Assembly: GCA_041447245.1 (NCBI GenBank)
Contig: JBGMEA010000012.1
Span: forward strand, 62,001 to 126,000
Source: JBGMEA01 sp041447245
GTDB lineage: Bacteria > Bacillota > Clostridia > Eubacteriales > Anaerofustaceae
DNA: 64,000 nt
Reading direction: 5' to 3'
Made by a program: the position numbers and the translations under genes. This document shows positions 41,989 through 51,162 of this stretch, in pieces; position 1 is the stretch's first letter; every line of letters starts with the position of its first letter. The notes under the pieces were generated by a model. That model saw nothing but the letters and a program-made list of their open reading frames with translations. It did no database searches and was not told the origin of the DNA.

Positions 41989-43569
41989 TTATCTGCCGAC
42001 AATTCCCATCTTATTGATAATCGTGTCGATTGCTTCGTCCATCGTAGTCATGAAACGGGAGGCGGCGGTCAGTGCCTGATTGAAGGTGATCAGATTAATG
42101 CCTTCTTCGTCAAGACTGACCCCAGAGACGGATTGCCTTTGTTCGTCGATTCCGCTTACATTATTGGTGTAGGTTTCATTCATGCGATCCAGGCTTTCCA
42201 CTTCCATGGAAAGCGTCCCTGATATATCGGTGAGAAAGTCCTCCAAGGAGCCGCTGAACAGTGCATTATGTGCCGGAGTCTCAAAGTCCATTGATTTGCC
42301 GAACAGATCGACCATTGCCAGCAGATTTTCATTCGATTCCGTGGTGCCTGTGGAAGACGTGGATTTCGTTGCTGTAAGATAGGAGCTAGTGGAATTGGTC
42401 CATTTTTCGCTGAGAGCAATGTTGGAAGCAGTGATGGTTCCGCTTCCGTCGGAATCTTCAAACAGCGGTTTGTTATAAGGTTCCGATGAATTGGTGCTGT
42501 TTGCCTTGTTGAAGGCGGATGCAAATTGATTGGCCAGTGTATCCAGCATGTTGCGATAGTACGGAATTCCTCTGTCGGTTGACGGAGGCGTATCAAATTC
42601 TCCCGATGAATTGATCATCTTGAGATAAGCATGGAAAGAGCCGGTGGAAAACTGATCCGTGATGTCTCCGTCTGTGAGTGTCTGCCCAAAGGAATTGCTT
42701 GCAGCCGCATAAGAGCCGCTTTGATTGAGAAGCTTTACGGAGATGCTTCCGTCAGATTCCTCCTGAGTTTGCATTCGGCGGTAATTGTCATCGTCCACCA
42801 ACATGAATTTCTCTCCGTTGGCTCCGACGAGATTGACGGATAATTCTTCCGTTTGCACTCCTTCGCTGACTGTGATTTTTTTGGTGGAAACTTCGATATT
42901 CATATAATTCGACAGTTCGTCAAGCAGGGAATTTCTTTGATCCTGCAATTCCAATGCGGGATCACCGACGACCTGAACACTTTTGATTTCACCGTTCAGA
43001 TAAGAGATGCTTTTCAAAAGTTCATTGACAGTGGAAACCGCACCGTCATTGAAATCGCTGACCTGTCTGTCTTGCGCAACCTGGATCTGATCTGCATTTT
43101 GATTGAACAGTTTGACAAGCATCAACGCAGAAGTTTGTACCGATTGCTCCGTTACGGTGTCTCCGGAGTTGGAAGCGAGAGTTTGCAGCTGTGATTTTAA
43201 GTCTGAGAATTGCGCCTGCAATCCGTCTGTCAAAGTTTCGTCAAAAATGTCTTCAAGGTCACTGAGTGCATCAAGCTGCGTGGAGGTATCTCCGACTTTG
43301 CATACTTCTTTTCTGTAATGCACATCCAAGTAAGGATCCCGAATCTGGCTGATGCCGCCGATGTTGACCCCTTCGCCCATATAGGCATCGCTTTTGAGAA
43401 GATACTGCGAGTTGTATCCGCTTGTTCCGACGGAATACAGGTCGACGCGTTGTCTGGTGTAGCCTTTTGTGCTCGCATTGGTCATGTTCTGACCGGTAAT
43501 CTGAAGATTTGCTCTGGCTGCATCGATTCCGCTGCGTGCAATATAGTAACTCAGAAATGTCGGTTTCAT
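41989..43569 (-). CDS. flgK: Flagellar hook-associated protein FlgK (HAP1)
   Basis: A 526-residue protein of normal length. The N-terminal rod/hook motif is ARSGIDAARANLQITGQN (about residues 11-28) with NASTKGYTRQRVD, and the C-terminus has the INLITFNQALTAASRFMTTMDE-like HAP1 end split over the last 40 residues. It caps the hook and starts the junction. AGGAGGAG precedes the start. It follows flgN closely. Confidence 0.96.
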   Translation of the reverse strand: MKPTFLSYYIARSGIDAARANLQITGQNMTNASTKGYTRQRVDLYSVGTSGYNSQYLLKSDAYMGEGVNIGGISQIRDPYLDVHYRKEVCKVGDTSTQLDALSDLEDIFDETLTDGLQAQFSDLKSQLQTLASNSGDTVTEQSVQTSALMLVKLFNQNADQIQVAQDRQVSDFNDGAVSTVNELLKSISYLNGEIKSVQVVGDPALELQDQRNSLLDELSNYMNIEVSTKKITVSEGVQTEELSVNLVGANGEKFMLVDDDNYRRMQTQEESDGSISVKLLNQSGSYAAASNSFGQTLTDGDITDQFSTGSFHAYLKMINSSGEFDTPPSTDRGIPYYRNMLDTLANQFASAFNKANSTNSSEPYNKPLFEDSDGSGTITASNIALSEKWTNSTSSYLTATKSTSSTGTTESNENLLAMVDLFGKSMDFETPAHNALFSGSLEDFLTDISGTLSMEVESLDRMNETYTNNVSGIDEQRQSVSGVSLDEEGINLITFNQALTAASRFMTTMDEAIDTIINKMGIVGR

Positions 43570-43587
43570 GCGGGACTCCTCCTGTTT

Positions 43588-44079
43588 TCAGATTTTTCTC
43601 GAAATGTTGAGATGCGCATTTTTCGGAGCGGGAGAGCCCGGTCCGTAAGATTGATCGGTCTGAGGGGTATGTTCCATACGCTTAATGCGATTTTCTATTT
43701 TGTGCAGATGAAGTTCGATCAAAAAATTGCAGACCCGATTGGCTTCTTTCAAATCCTGAAGAATGCCGGAAAGTTTACGGTGGATATCCCGATACTTCGT
43801 CTGGTATTCTTCGTTCGGAATTGTGTCGATCAGTTCATTCAGAGTTAATTTGCTGTTACTCATCTGCTGCAGATAAACATCCCTTTTTTGTTCAAAACTC
43901 TTCGATTTGAGCAAAAAAACCTGTTCCTGTTTCATGAAATCGTCCAACCTCAGAAATTGATTCATGGAAACAGCCTGATATTTTTCCGATTCCAATATCA
44001 GAAAATCGCTGTAAAAATCAGCATAATCTTCCAAAAAGAGATAAAAATCATCCAACAGTTTCAATTTTGTATCAACCAT
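43588..44079 (-). CDS. flgN: FlgN-like flagellar export chaperone
   Basis: A 163-residue, mostly helical and charged protein between flgM and flgK. FlgN proteins bind FlgK and FlgL and guide them to the export gate. Sequence similarity in this family is low, so the call rests on the position (20 nt after flgM, 18 nt before flgK), the length and the coiled-coil character. Confidence 0.8.
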   Translation of the reverse strand: MVDTKLKLLDDFYLFLEDYADFYSDFLILESEKYQAVSMNQFLRLDDFMKQEQVFLLKSKSFEQKRDVYLQQMSNSKLTLNELIDTIPNEEYQTKYRDIHRKLSGILQDLKEANRVCNFLIELHLHKIENRIKRMEHTPQTDQSYGPGSPAPKNAHLNISRKI

Positions 44080-44099
44080 AAGTCACCTGAGCTTTTATT

Positions 44100-44423
44100 T
44101 TATTCTCCGGCATCCGTACCGAGCATACTTTTTGCAATCGCCGTCGGATCAATCAGATAATTGCCTGATTGAATCTGCGTTTTGAACGATTCAAGCGAGC
44201 GAGTGCTTTCCGTCATCTCATCCCGTTTTGCTTCGTTGACAACTTTATGTTCCACACCGGAAATCAGCTCAGCCTTTGCTTTTTCGTATTGGTAAGAGAA
44301 ATCAACTTTGTCCGTTTTTGCGGCCTGCTGTTCCGTCTGCTGGGTGTTTTCCGCAGATTTCTGCAACTCTGCCGCGGTGTTTTGGTAAACACCGGAAACC
44401 GGTTTGTTGTTATTCACATACAT
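44100..44423 (-). CDS. flgM: Anti-sigma-28 factor FlgM
   Basis: A 107-residue protein with the FlgM C-terminal region (DEMTESTRSLESFKTQIQSG then NYLIDPTAIAKSML), the part that holds sigma-28. It is released by export through the completed hook, which frees sigma-28 for late genes. It heads the flgM-flgN-flgK-flgL-DUF6470-fliW-csrA run and is preceded by a sigma-28-type promoter, which gives feedback control. Confidence 0.92.
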   Translation of the reverse strand: MYVNNNKPVSGVYQNTAAELQKSAENTQQTEQQAAKTDKVDFSYQYEKAKAELISGVEHKVVNEAKRDEMTESTRSLESFKTQIQSGNYLIDPTAIAKSMLGTDAGE

Positions 44424-44444
44424 GATCTTTTCACCTCGATTCGA

Positions 44445-44471
44445 TTATCGGAATCTTGTATGGAAAAATTA
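44445..44471 (-). promoter_or_regulatory. Sigma-28 promoter of the flgM operon
   Basis: On the minus strand TAATTTTT (6 of 8 to TAAAGTTT), an 11-nt spacer, and TCCGATAA (7 of 8 to GCCGATAA), about 20 nt before the flgM start codon. Confidence 0.8.
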
Positions 44472-44567
44472 GCCGTTTACAGCATTTTAATCATTATATT
44501 ATCATTTTTTAATCATTTCCAGAAATATATACAATTATATATAGAAAAAAACTGTTATAGTGATGAC

Positions 44568-44599
44568 GTATAAATATACATGAACATTTATATTTATAC
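44568..44599. repeat. Perfect 11-bp inverted repeat in the divergent flagellar region
   Basis: Arms GTATAAATATA (44568-44578) and TATATTTATAC (44589-44599) with a 10-nt spacer. There is no T-run. It lies between the two divergent flagellar operons and could be an operator. Confidence 0.5.
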
Positions 44600-44856
44600 A
44601 AATCAGCTGTAGCCATTGGTATATATTCAAAAAAAAGTTTTTTGGCGGATTCATCCGAAAAATCGGATACAGGCAGATTTACGTAACTGATTCATCAGCA
44701 GATGCAATATTTATATAAAATTGCGGACACAATCGCGCTTCTGTAAAATTATACATCATTGCGATGTAATCAGTGGTTAATTTTTTCTCCGGAAAATTTT
44801 GAAAATATATAATTTATAAATATACAATCATTTTTTACAAATTTTACAAAAAATAG

Positions 44857-44884
44857 TTGCTTTTTGCAATTTTTGTGTTAAAAT
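44857..44884 (+). promoter_or_regulatory. Candidate sigma-A promoter of the flgB operon
   Basis: TTGCTT (44857-44862) and TAAAAT (44879-44884) with 16-nt spacing. A start near 44,891 would give a leader of about 250 nt before flgB. Confidence 0.5.
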
Positions 44885-44891
44885 TGGATTT

Positions 44892-45079
44892 AATTAAAGC
44901 TTAATGTTCAAAATTGTATATATGTTATAGCCATACAGGCAACCGTATGCTGCTCCATTGGTTATTACCGATAACGATCGGTCAATCGGAAGAAGCTATT
45001 GAATGCAGTAATATATCTTCAGGTAAGCACAGGATAACGGATGCATGGTAAAAATGCAACGGAATTTGCATTTTTATTT
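44892..45079 (+). ncRNA. Structured leader RNA of the flgB operon (unrecognised)
   Basis: Several hairpins occur in series: CATAC/GTATG (near 44,932-44,949), ACCGAT/ATCGGT (near 44,967-44,982), and GAAGA/TCTTC (near 44,990-45,020), ending in a terminator-like hairpin. The GACGCAAAGCC core of the cyclic di-GMP-I riboswitch, common before clostridial flagellar operons, is missing. It does not match another class I know. Whether it is a riboswitch is an inference. Confidence 0.35.
45050..45079 (+). terminator. Terminator-like hairpin upstream of flgB
   Basis: A perfect 10-bp stem AAAAATGCAA/TTGCATTTTT with loop CGGAAT, followed by ATTTTG on the plus strand, 64 nt before the flgB start. It may attenuate the operon. 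Confidence 0.65.
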
Positions 45080-45142
45080 TGAAAAATAATCATATATAAT
45101 TGAATTCTTGTTTGTTGCAATTTAGATCGGGAGGATAAAAAT

Positions 45143-45526
45143 ATGGACTGGTTTAACAACGTGGCCATATCTGCGCTGAACAAAAATCTGGACGGTTTAT
45201 GGGCAAGGGAACAAGTGATTTCCGAAAATATTGCAAACTACGAAACGCCGAATTATAAAAGCAAAACAGTTTCCTTCGAAGATGAGCTGCTCTCTCAGTT
45301 GCAGGGGGCATCAAAATCGGAATCGAAAAATGATCTGATCGATAAGATTTCGGGTGTTGATATTACGGAGAGTGTATCCAACGACGGGACTTTGCGTGAA
45401 GATGGAAATAACGTAGATTTGGAAGCTCAAACAATAGAAATGGCGCGAACACAACTGAATTATGCCTATTCGGCTCAGAACATCAATGAATATTTCGCCA
45501 GACTGAAAACAGCAATTAACGGCTGA
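45143..45526 (+). CDS. flgB: Flagellar basal-body rod protein FlgB
   Basis: A 127-residue rod protein with LWAREQVISENIANYETPNYKSK near the N-terminus (split here at residues 18-40) and a C-terminal helix MARTQLNYAYSAQNINEYF. It forms the proximal rod with FlgC and FliE. GGGAGG precedes the ATG. It is the first gene of the long plus-strand flagellar operon. Confidence 0.96.
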   Translation: MDWFNNVAISALNKNLDGLWAREQVISENIANYETPNYKSKTVSFEDELLSQLQGASKSESKNDLIDKISGVDITESVSNDGTLREDGNNVDLEAQTIEMARTQLNYAYSAQNINEYFARLKTAING

Positions 45527-45594
45527 TTCCGCTCAAAAGCTTTTTATCTATTTCGACTCATTGTTTTTTCGATTGCAGAAAGCAGGTAACATAT

Positions 45595-46041
45595 ATGGCT
45601 TTTTTAAATTCTTTGAATATCAGCGGCTCCGGGCTGACCGCAAGTCGGTTGAGAATGGATGTCATTTCGGAAAACATTGCGAATGCGACCACAACCAGAA
45701 CAGAGGACGGCGGACCATATCGAAGAAAAGTTGTCGTTTATGAATCGATGGACAACAGTTCGAGCTCTTTTTCCTCGATTTACAGAAAGAAGCTGGACAA
45801 CAATTCTGACAGGGGTGTGCGCGTTGCTGAAATTGCGGAAGATCAGAGCGAATTTCAGTCAGTGTATGATCCGACAAATCCGGATGCGGATGAAAGCGGT
45901 TATGTACAGATGCCGAATGTGGATTTGGTGGAGGAGACGGTTGATATGATGGCAGTTTCACGTGCTTATGATGCGAACCTTACCGCATTTAACGCAATGA
46001 AAAGTATGGCTGAAAAAGCACTTCAGATACAAGGAGAGTAA
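45595..46041 (+). CDS. flgC: Flagellar basal-body rod protein FlgC
   Basis: A 148-residue rod protein with LNISGSGLTASRLRMDVIS and ENIANATTTRT near the N-terminus and the C-terminal MPNVDLVEETVDMMAVSRAY motif. It is a proximal rod subunit. It lies 68 nt after flgB and directly abuts fliE. Confidence 0.96.
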   Translation: MAFLNSLNISGSGLTASRLRMDVISENIANATTTRTEDGGPYRRKVVVYESMDNSSSSFSSIYRKKLDNNSDRGVRVAEIAEDQSEFQSVYDPTNPDADESGYVQMPNVDLVEETVDMMAVSRAYDANLTAFNAMKSMAEKALQIQGE

Positions 46042-46356
46042 ATGATCATGGCAGATATCTCGGCGCTCACCTCGCTTTCTTCTTTATCCGACCTGATCGG
46101 AACGAAGAGTACTTCATCCGTTTCGAACGGTAATGAACTGCCGTTTCAGTCTATGTTTGAAGATGCTATCAACAATGTAGTACAGACACAGTCGGATGTG
46201 GATCAGCAGGCAATACTACTGGCAACGGGGCAGAGCGATGATGTGCATAATTTGAGCATCGCATCGACAAAGGCATCGCTTTCATTGGATCTGTTGGTCG
46301 AATTAAGGAACAAAACGATTGATGCTTACAACGAATTAATGAGAATGAACGTTTAA
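46042..46356 (+). CDS. fliE: Flagellar hook-basal body complex protein FliE
   Basis: A 104-residue protein with the FliE pattern FQSMFEDAINNVVQTQSDVDQQ in the middle and LVELRNKTIDAYNELMRMNV at the end. It links the MS ring to the rod. The ATG at 46042 follows the flgC stop with no gap; an ATG at 46048 is also possible. Confidence 0.94.
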   Translation: MIMADISALTSLSSLSDLIGTKSTSSVSNGNELPFQSMFEDAINNVVQTQSDVDQQAILLATGQSDDVHNLSIASTKASLSLDLLVELRNKTIDAYNELMRMNV

Positions 46357-46450
46357 ACAATCAATCATTTGCGTTCCGATGCTCTACGTGTTGCCACTGC
46401 CGAACGGTTGAAGGTAACGGAATCAAAACGCAGTCAGGGAACTTACCGCT

Positions 46451-48049
46451 ATGAACGAACAGATTACGAAATACATTCAACCAGTCATTCAATTTTGGAA
46501 AAATATGCCAAAGAAACGAAGAACGACAATCCTAGCTGCTGTCGGCGGTTTGGTTGTCGTGTCTTTTGTTTTGGTTCTTCTTTTGAATATACAACCTTAC
46601 ACTGTTTTGTACAGTGGGCTTGATAATGATGAATCTGTTCAAATCGTGCAGTTGCTGCAAGAAGGCGGCTATACCTGCAAGGTCGAGGATGGGGGAACCA
46701 TAATGGTGCCCAAAGATCAGGTTGATAAAATCCGCATGGATTTGGCAACGCAGGGATATCCGAAGTCTGCATTGAATTATGATGTTTTCACAAGCAATAT
46801 CGATATGATGACGACCGATTACGAAAAGCGGCAGCTGTTAATTTATCAATTGCAGGAACGTCTGCAGACAACGATCGAAACGATGGATGCCGTGGACAGC
46901 GCCATTGTTACAATCAGCATCCCCGAGGACGGCGGATATGCATGGGAAGACAACAGCAATCAGTCATCCGCTTCGGTTATGGTGGATGTTGTCGGGGGAG
47001 CGACATTGAGCGGAACTCAGGTGAACGGGATCAAACAGCTTGTTGCCAAAAGCGTGCCCGGATTGGATACATCGGAGGTTGCGGTCGTCGATACGAGCGG
47101 CAATGAACTGCAGTCTTCGGAAGATACCACCCAGATGGATTTGACCGAGCTCGGAATGGTGATCAAATCAGAGTTCGAGCAAGACATCAATGAGAAAGTT
47201 TCCAATGTGCTGACACCGATTTTCGGATCCGGAAATTATGCAATATCCGTCAGCGGGATTGTGAATCTGGATAAAATGATCGAAGAGATCATAACCTATA
47301 CGCCGAGCGATACGAAAAACAATACCGGTGTACTGTCGGAAGGCAGTTCTGATACGGAAATAGAACGGAACAACGGCGGTACAGGCGGTACAACCGGAAC
47401 GGACAGCAACTCCGATCTGACGACTTATTCCGGTGTGACGCTTGACGGAAATACCGTATATATAAAAGATAACAAGACCTATACTTATTTGGTGAGCCAG
47501 GTAACACAGCAGATCGAACATAATGCGGCAGTTCTCGATCAGATGTATGTTGCGGTGACTGTGAACCTTGAGACGATGGATGATGCCGATAAATCCGAAA
47601 TTCAGCAGCTGGTCGCCACTGCGGCTGCAACCGATGCGGCAAATGTTTTTGTTTACAACTCCAAATTCAACGGAACGGTCAATACCGGCGGCAATGATAA
47701 TAATAACGGAGGCACTACGGATAACACTCAGAAGTGGACGACGCAACAGATTATTATAGCGGGCGGTGCGCTGGGCGGGCTGTTGCTCGTGATCATGATT
47801 ATCGTGATTATTATGGCAAAACGCAGAAAAAAACACGCTGCGGAAGAAGACGGGGAAGAGGATGCAGAGGAAGATTATCTTACCGGAGCGCAAGAAGAAA
47901 TGTCTGTGGAAGACAAGATCGATGTAATCAAAGATTCCAGGCAACAGAAAATGAAAGATGTGATACAGGATTTTTCGACCAAAAATCCGGAAATAGCCGC
48001 TCAACTGATCCGCTCATGGCTCAAAGAGGAGGGGGATTCGAATGGCTAA
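46451..48049 (+). CDS. fliF: Flagellar MS-ring protein FliF
   Basis: A 532-residue protein with membrane helices near residues 27-46 and 435-460. The ring-building motifs are in between (MTTDYEKRQLLIYQLQERL, VVDTSGNEL), and the acidic C-terminal tail binds FliG. It forms the membrane ring that houses the export gate. It is 94 nt after fliE and overlaps fliG by 8 nt. Only a weak ribosome binding site precedes the ATG. Confidence 0.96.
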   Translation: MNEQITKYIQPVIQFWKNMPKKRRTTILAAVGGLVVVSFVLVLLLNIQPYTVLYSGLDNDESVQIVQLLQEGGYTCKVEDGGTIMVPKDQVDKIRMDLATQGYPKSALNYDVFTSNIDMMTTDYEKRQLLIYQLQERLQTTIETMDAVDSAIVTISIPEDGGYAWEDNSNQSSASVMVDVVGGATLSGTQVNGIKQLVAKSVPGLDTSEVAVVDTSGNELQSSEDTTQMDLTELGMVIKSEFEQDINEKVSNVLTPIFGSGNYAISVSGIVNLDKMIEEIITYTPSDTKNNTGVLSEGSSDTEIERNNGGTGGTTGTDSNSDLTTYSGVTLDGNTVYIKDNKTYTYLVSQVTQQIEHNAAVLDQMYVAVTVNLETMDDADKSEIQQLVATAAATDAANVFVYNSKFNGTVNTGGNDNNNGGTTDNTQKWTTQQIIIAGGALGGLLLVIMIIVIIMAKRRKKHAAEEDGEEDAEEDYLTGAQEEMSVEDKIDVIKDSRQQKMKDVIQDFSTKNPEIAAQLIRSWLKEEGDSNG

Positions 48050-49049
48050 CAGAAATTTGACGGGTGCGCAAAAAGCCGCAGCGATATTAATTGCTTTGGG
48101 TGTCGATAACGCGGCATCCATTTATCGCTTTCTGAAAGAAGAAGAAGTGGAGCAGATTACGTTTGAAATTGCACAGCTTCCCCATTTGGAGGCCGACGAA
48201 ATCGATGGAATTCTGAATAACTTTTATCAGATATGCCTGACTCAGAAAGTGATTACCGAAGGCGGAATCGAATACGCACGCAACGTTTTGGAAAAATCAT
48301 ACGGTGCACAGACAGCAAATGCATTGTTGGAGAAAGTCACAAAGTCGATTCGATCCAAAGCATTTGATTTTATCAGAAAAACGGATTATAAGAATCTGAT
48401 GGCGGCCATCCAAAACGAACATCCGCAAACCATTGCCCTGGTGCTGTCTTATACAAGGGCGGATATGGCGGCAGCCGTCATCGGAGAACTGCCGAAAGAC
48501 AAGCGGATCGAAGTGGTCGAACGCATCGCTAAGATGGATAAAGCCTCGCCCGAAGTAATCAAACTCGTGGAACAAAATTTGGAACTGAAATTTGACGCAT
48601 TTATGTCGGTTGATTTCACGGAAGTCGGCGGCATCAATTACACCGCGGATATTATGAACAACATGGATCGCGGCAATGAAAAATATATCTTTGACGAAAT
48701 TACAAAACGGGATGCAAAACTTGCGGACGAAATCAGAAAGAAAATGTTTGTGTTTGAAGATATCATTTATTTGGATCCGATGTCCATCCAACGCTTTTTG
48801 CGGGATGTGGAAACAAGAGATTTGGTCTATGCGCTCAAAGGTGCAAATCAGGAAGTATCCAATGTCATTTTTACCAACATGTCAAACCGTATGAGCGAAA
48901 CCATACGGCAGGACTTGGAATATACGCACAATGTCAGACTCAAAGACGTGGAAGAAGCACAGCAGAGAATTGTTGCCGTGATTCGAAGTTTGGAAGAATC
49001 CGGCGAAGTCGTGATCTCCAAAGGCGGAAAGGATGAGATTATTGCCTAA
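48042..49049 (+). CDS. fliG: Flagellar motor switch protein FliG
   Basis: A 335-residue protein of normal length. The N-terminal domain starts NLTGAQKAAAILIALG, the middle has EHPQTIALVLSY, and the C-terminal torque-generating domain has MFVFEDIIYLDPMSIQRFLR with charged residues that meet MotA. It couples stator and switch. It overlaps fliF by 8 nt and fliH by 17 nt. Confidence 0.97.
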   Translation: MANRNLTGAQKAAAILIALGVDNAASIYRFLKEEEVEQITFEIAQLPHLEADEIDGILNNFYQICLTQKVITEGGIEYARNVLEKSYGAQTANALLEKVTKSIRSKAFDFIRKTDYKNLMAAIQNEHPQTIALVLSYTRADMAAAVIGELPKDKRIEVVERIAKMDKASPEVIKLVEQNLELKFDAFMSVDFTEVGGINYTADIMNNMDRGNEKYIFDEITKRDAKLADEIRKKMFVFEDIIYLDPMSIQRFLRDVETRDLVYALKGANQEVSNVIFTNMSNRMSETIRQDLEYTHNVRLKDVEEAQQRIVAVIRSLEESGEVVISKGGKDEIIA

Positions 49050-49818
49050 TATAATCAAGACAACCAATTACAGTGAGAACAGCTCCTCCTTTGTTCCCAA
49101 CGAGACGGATCTGCAGGAAAGCAAACCGTCACTTATTGTTGCCGCAACAGATCCGCAAGAAACTGCAGAAGCGATTGTCCAGGAAGCAAAGCGAAAAGCA
49201 GCCAAGGAATTTGACCATACCGTGAAAGAAGCCGAACTGATCGCCGCGGCGATTAAAGATGATGCAAAGCGTCAGAGCGAAGAAATTAAAAAAAGAAGCA
49301 AAGAGATCGGATTCAAAGAAGGATTTGACACAGGGAAAACACAAGGCTATCAAGACGGGTTTAACGAAGGATATGAAGAGGGGCTCAGGCGTGCGGGCAA
49401 TGAAAACCGTTCGCTTCGGGAGAGTCTGGACGAAGCCGTGAATGCCGTGAATGCGCAAAAGGAAGAACAGCTGAATGCGTTTTCCGATGGGTTGGAAGAG
49501 TTGGTGCTGATTATCGCCAAGGCAGTGTTAAAACGGGAAACAGAATTGCATCCGGAATATTTGGCTGATGTGGCATACGAATCGATTGCCGATTATAATG
49601 CTCACGCATGGATTAAAATAATGCTTTCGGAACATTCCTATCAGACGCTGCTGGAAAATGTGCCGAATTTTACAGACCATTTGGGAGGAAATGTAAAATT
49701 GATCGCTGCTCACGGGCTGAATAACAGCGACTGTTTCTGTGAAACCCCTTCGCAGGTGATTGATGCGGGAGTTGACATGCAGTTTGAAAATATAGAGCAG
49801 GCGCTCAGGGAAGAATAA
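49033..49818 (+). CDS. fliH: Flagellar assembly protein FliH
   Basis: A 261-residue protein. The long charged helical region (KRKAAKEFDHTVKEAE, GFKEGFDTGKTQGYQDGFNEGYEEG in two blocks, with GxxxG repeats) and the C-terminal E. coli ATP-synthase-delta-like domain are typical of FliH. It regulates the FliI ATPase and tethers it to the switch. The start at 49033 overlaps the end of fliG. Confidence 0.9.
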   Translation: MRLLPNIIKTTNYSENSSSFVPNETDLQESKPSLIVAATDPQETAEAIVQEAKRKAAKEFDHTVKEAELIAAAIKDDAKRQSEEIKKRSKEIGFKEGFDTGKTQGYQDGFNEGYEEGLRRAGNENRSLRESLDEAVNAVNAQKEEQLNAFSDGLEELVLIIAKAVLKRETELHPEYLADVAYESIADYNAHAWIKIMLSEHSYQTLLENVPNFTDHLGGNVKLIAAHGLNNSDCFCETPSQVIDAGVDMQFENIEQALREE

Positions 49819-49822
49819 AACG

Positions 49823-51127
49823 ATGTCTGCAGCAAAACTACGTTATGACAGACTGAAAAACAGAGATTTTACCGAAAAAATCGGAAAAGTTAAAAATGTG
49901 ATCGGGATGATTATCGAAGCGTCGGGACTGCCGGCAAGCATCGGTGAAATCTGTACGTTGCATTCTGCTTCCGGAAACGGGCAGATCATGGCGGAAGTGG
50001 TCGGGTTTAAAGACGATAATATTCTGCTGATGCCTTACGGAGATATCAAAGGAATCGGAGCAGGAAGTTTGGTTCGGCTCAGCAGAAGCAGATTGCAGAT
50101 CCCGGTCGGAGATTTTTTGATCGGAAGAACCATCGATCCGATGGGAAGACCGATCGACGAACTGGGAGAATTTGAACAAATCACTGCATATTACAATGCA
50201 GATTCACCATATACCAACCCGCTGCAACGTCCGCGAATCGACACGCCGATCAGTTATGGCGTAAAGGCAATCGATGGATTGCTGACGATCGGAAAAGGAC
50301 AGCGTATGGGGATTTTTTCCGGCAGTGGGGTAGGGAAGAGCACATTGCTCGGCATGATTGCCAAAAATGTCAAATCTGATGTGAATGTCATCGCTTTGGT
50401 GGGAGAGCGCGGCAGGGAAGTCGCAGAGTTTATCGAGAAAGATTTGGGAAAAGAAGGATTGTCCCGTTCGGTTCTCGTGGTTGCAACCTCCGATCAGCCT
50501 GCGATGTTCCGCTCGAAATGCGCATTGGTTGCAACTTCGATTGCGGAATATTTCCGGGATCGGGGAAAAGACGTGCTGTTGATGATGGATTCGCTGACTC
50601 GATATGCAATGGCGCTCAGAGAGATCGGACTGGCAACGGGGGAACCTCCGATCGCCAGAGGCTATACTCCTTCCATTTATGCAGAGCTACCGAAACTGTT
50701 GGAACGCAGCGGCAATTTTCGGGGAGGTTCGATTACTGGCATTTACACGGTGCTGGTCGAGGGAGATGACACCAATGAACCGATTGCCGACACGGTACGC
50801 GGAATTTTGGATGGACACATTGTGCTGACCAGGAGCCTCGCGAACAGAAACCATTTCCCGGCTATTGATATCAATGCAAGCATTTCGCGATTGATGAATG
50901 ATATCGTCACGGAAGAACACCGGAACTTGGCATATAAGATCAGAGAAATTCTTTCCGTTTATTATCAAAATTATGATTTGATCTCGATTGGTGCTTACCG
51001 CCCGGGAGCAAATCCGAAACTGGATGAGGCGGTTTCGAAAATTGATGCCGTCAATCGCCTGCTTCAGCAGGGGGTGAATGATCCGGTATCGTTTGATGAA
51101 ACATTGCAGATTATGAGGGACATCTGA
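49823..51127 (+). CDS. fliI: Flagellum-specific ATP synthase FliI
   Basis: A 434-residue export ATPase with the P-loop GSGVGKSTL (near residue 167), GERGREVAEF, the Walker B LLMMDSLTRYAMA, and GEPPIARGYTPS typical of the F1-like family. It drives substrate unfolding for flagellar export. It lies 4 nt after fliH. Confidence 0.97.
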   Translation: MSAAKLRYDRLKNRDFTEKIGKVKNVIGMIIEASGLPASIGEICTLHSASGNGQIMAEVVGFKDDNILLMPYGDIKGIGAGSLVRLSRSRLQIPVGDFLIGRTIDPMGRPIDELGEFEQITAYYNADSPYTNPLQRPRIDTPISYGVKAIDGLLTIGKGQRMGIFSGSGVGKSTLLGMIAKNVKSDVNVIALVGERGREVAEFIEKDLGKEGLSRSVLVVATSDQPAMFRSKCALVATSIAEYFRDRGKDVLLMMDSLTRYAMALREIGLATGEPPIARGYTPSIYAELPKLLERSGNFRGGSITGIYTVLVEGDDTNEPIADTVRGILDGHIVLTRSLANRNHFPAIDINASISRLMNDIVTEEHRNLAYKIREILSVYYQNYDLISIGAYRPGANPKLDEAVSKIDAVNRLLQQGVNDPVSFDETLQIMRDI

Positions 51128-51162
51128 GTTTGGCACAACCGAGAAAGTAAGAAGGTGACAGG

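Noticed and set aside
44892..45079. Cyclic di-GMP-I riboswitch before flgB
   Set aside because: The GACGCAAAGCC core and the GAAA tetraloop arrangement are missing, so the class cannot be claimed.
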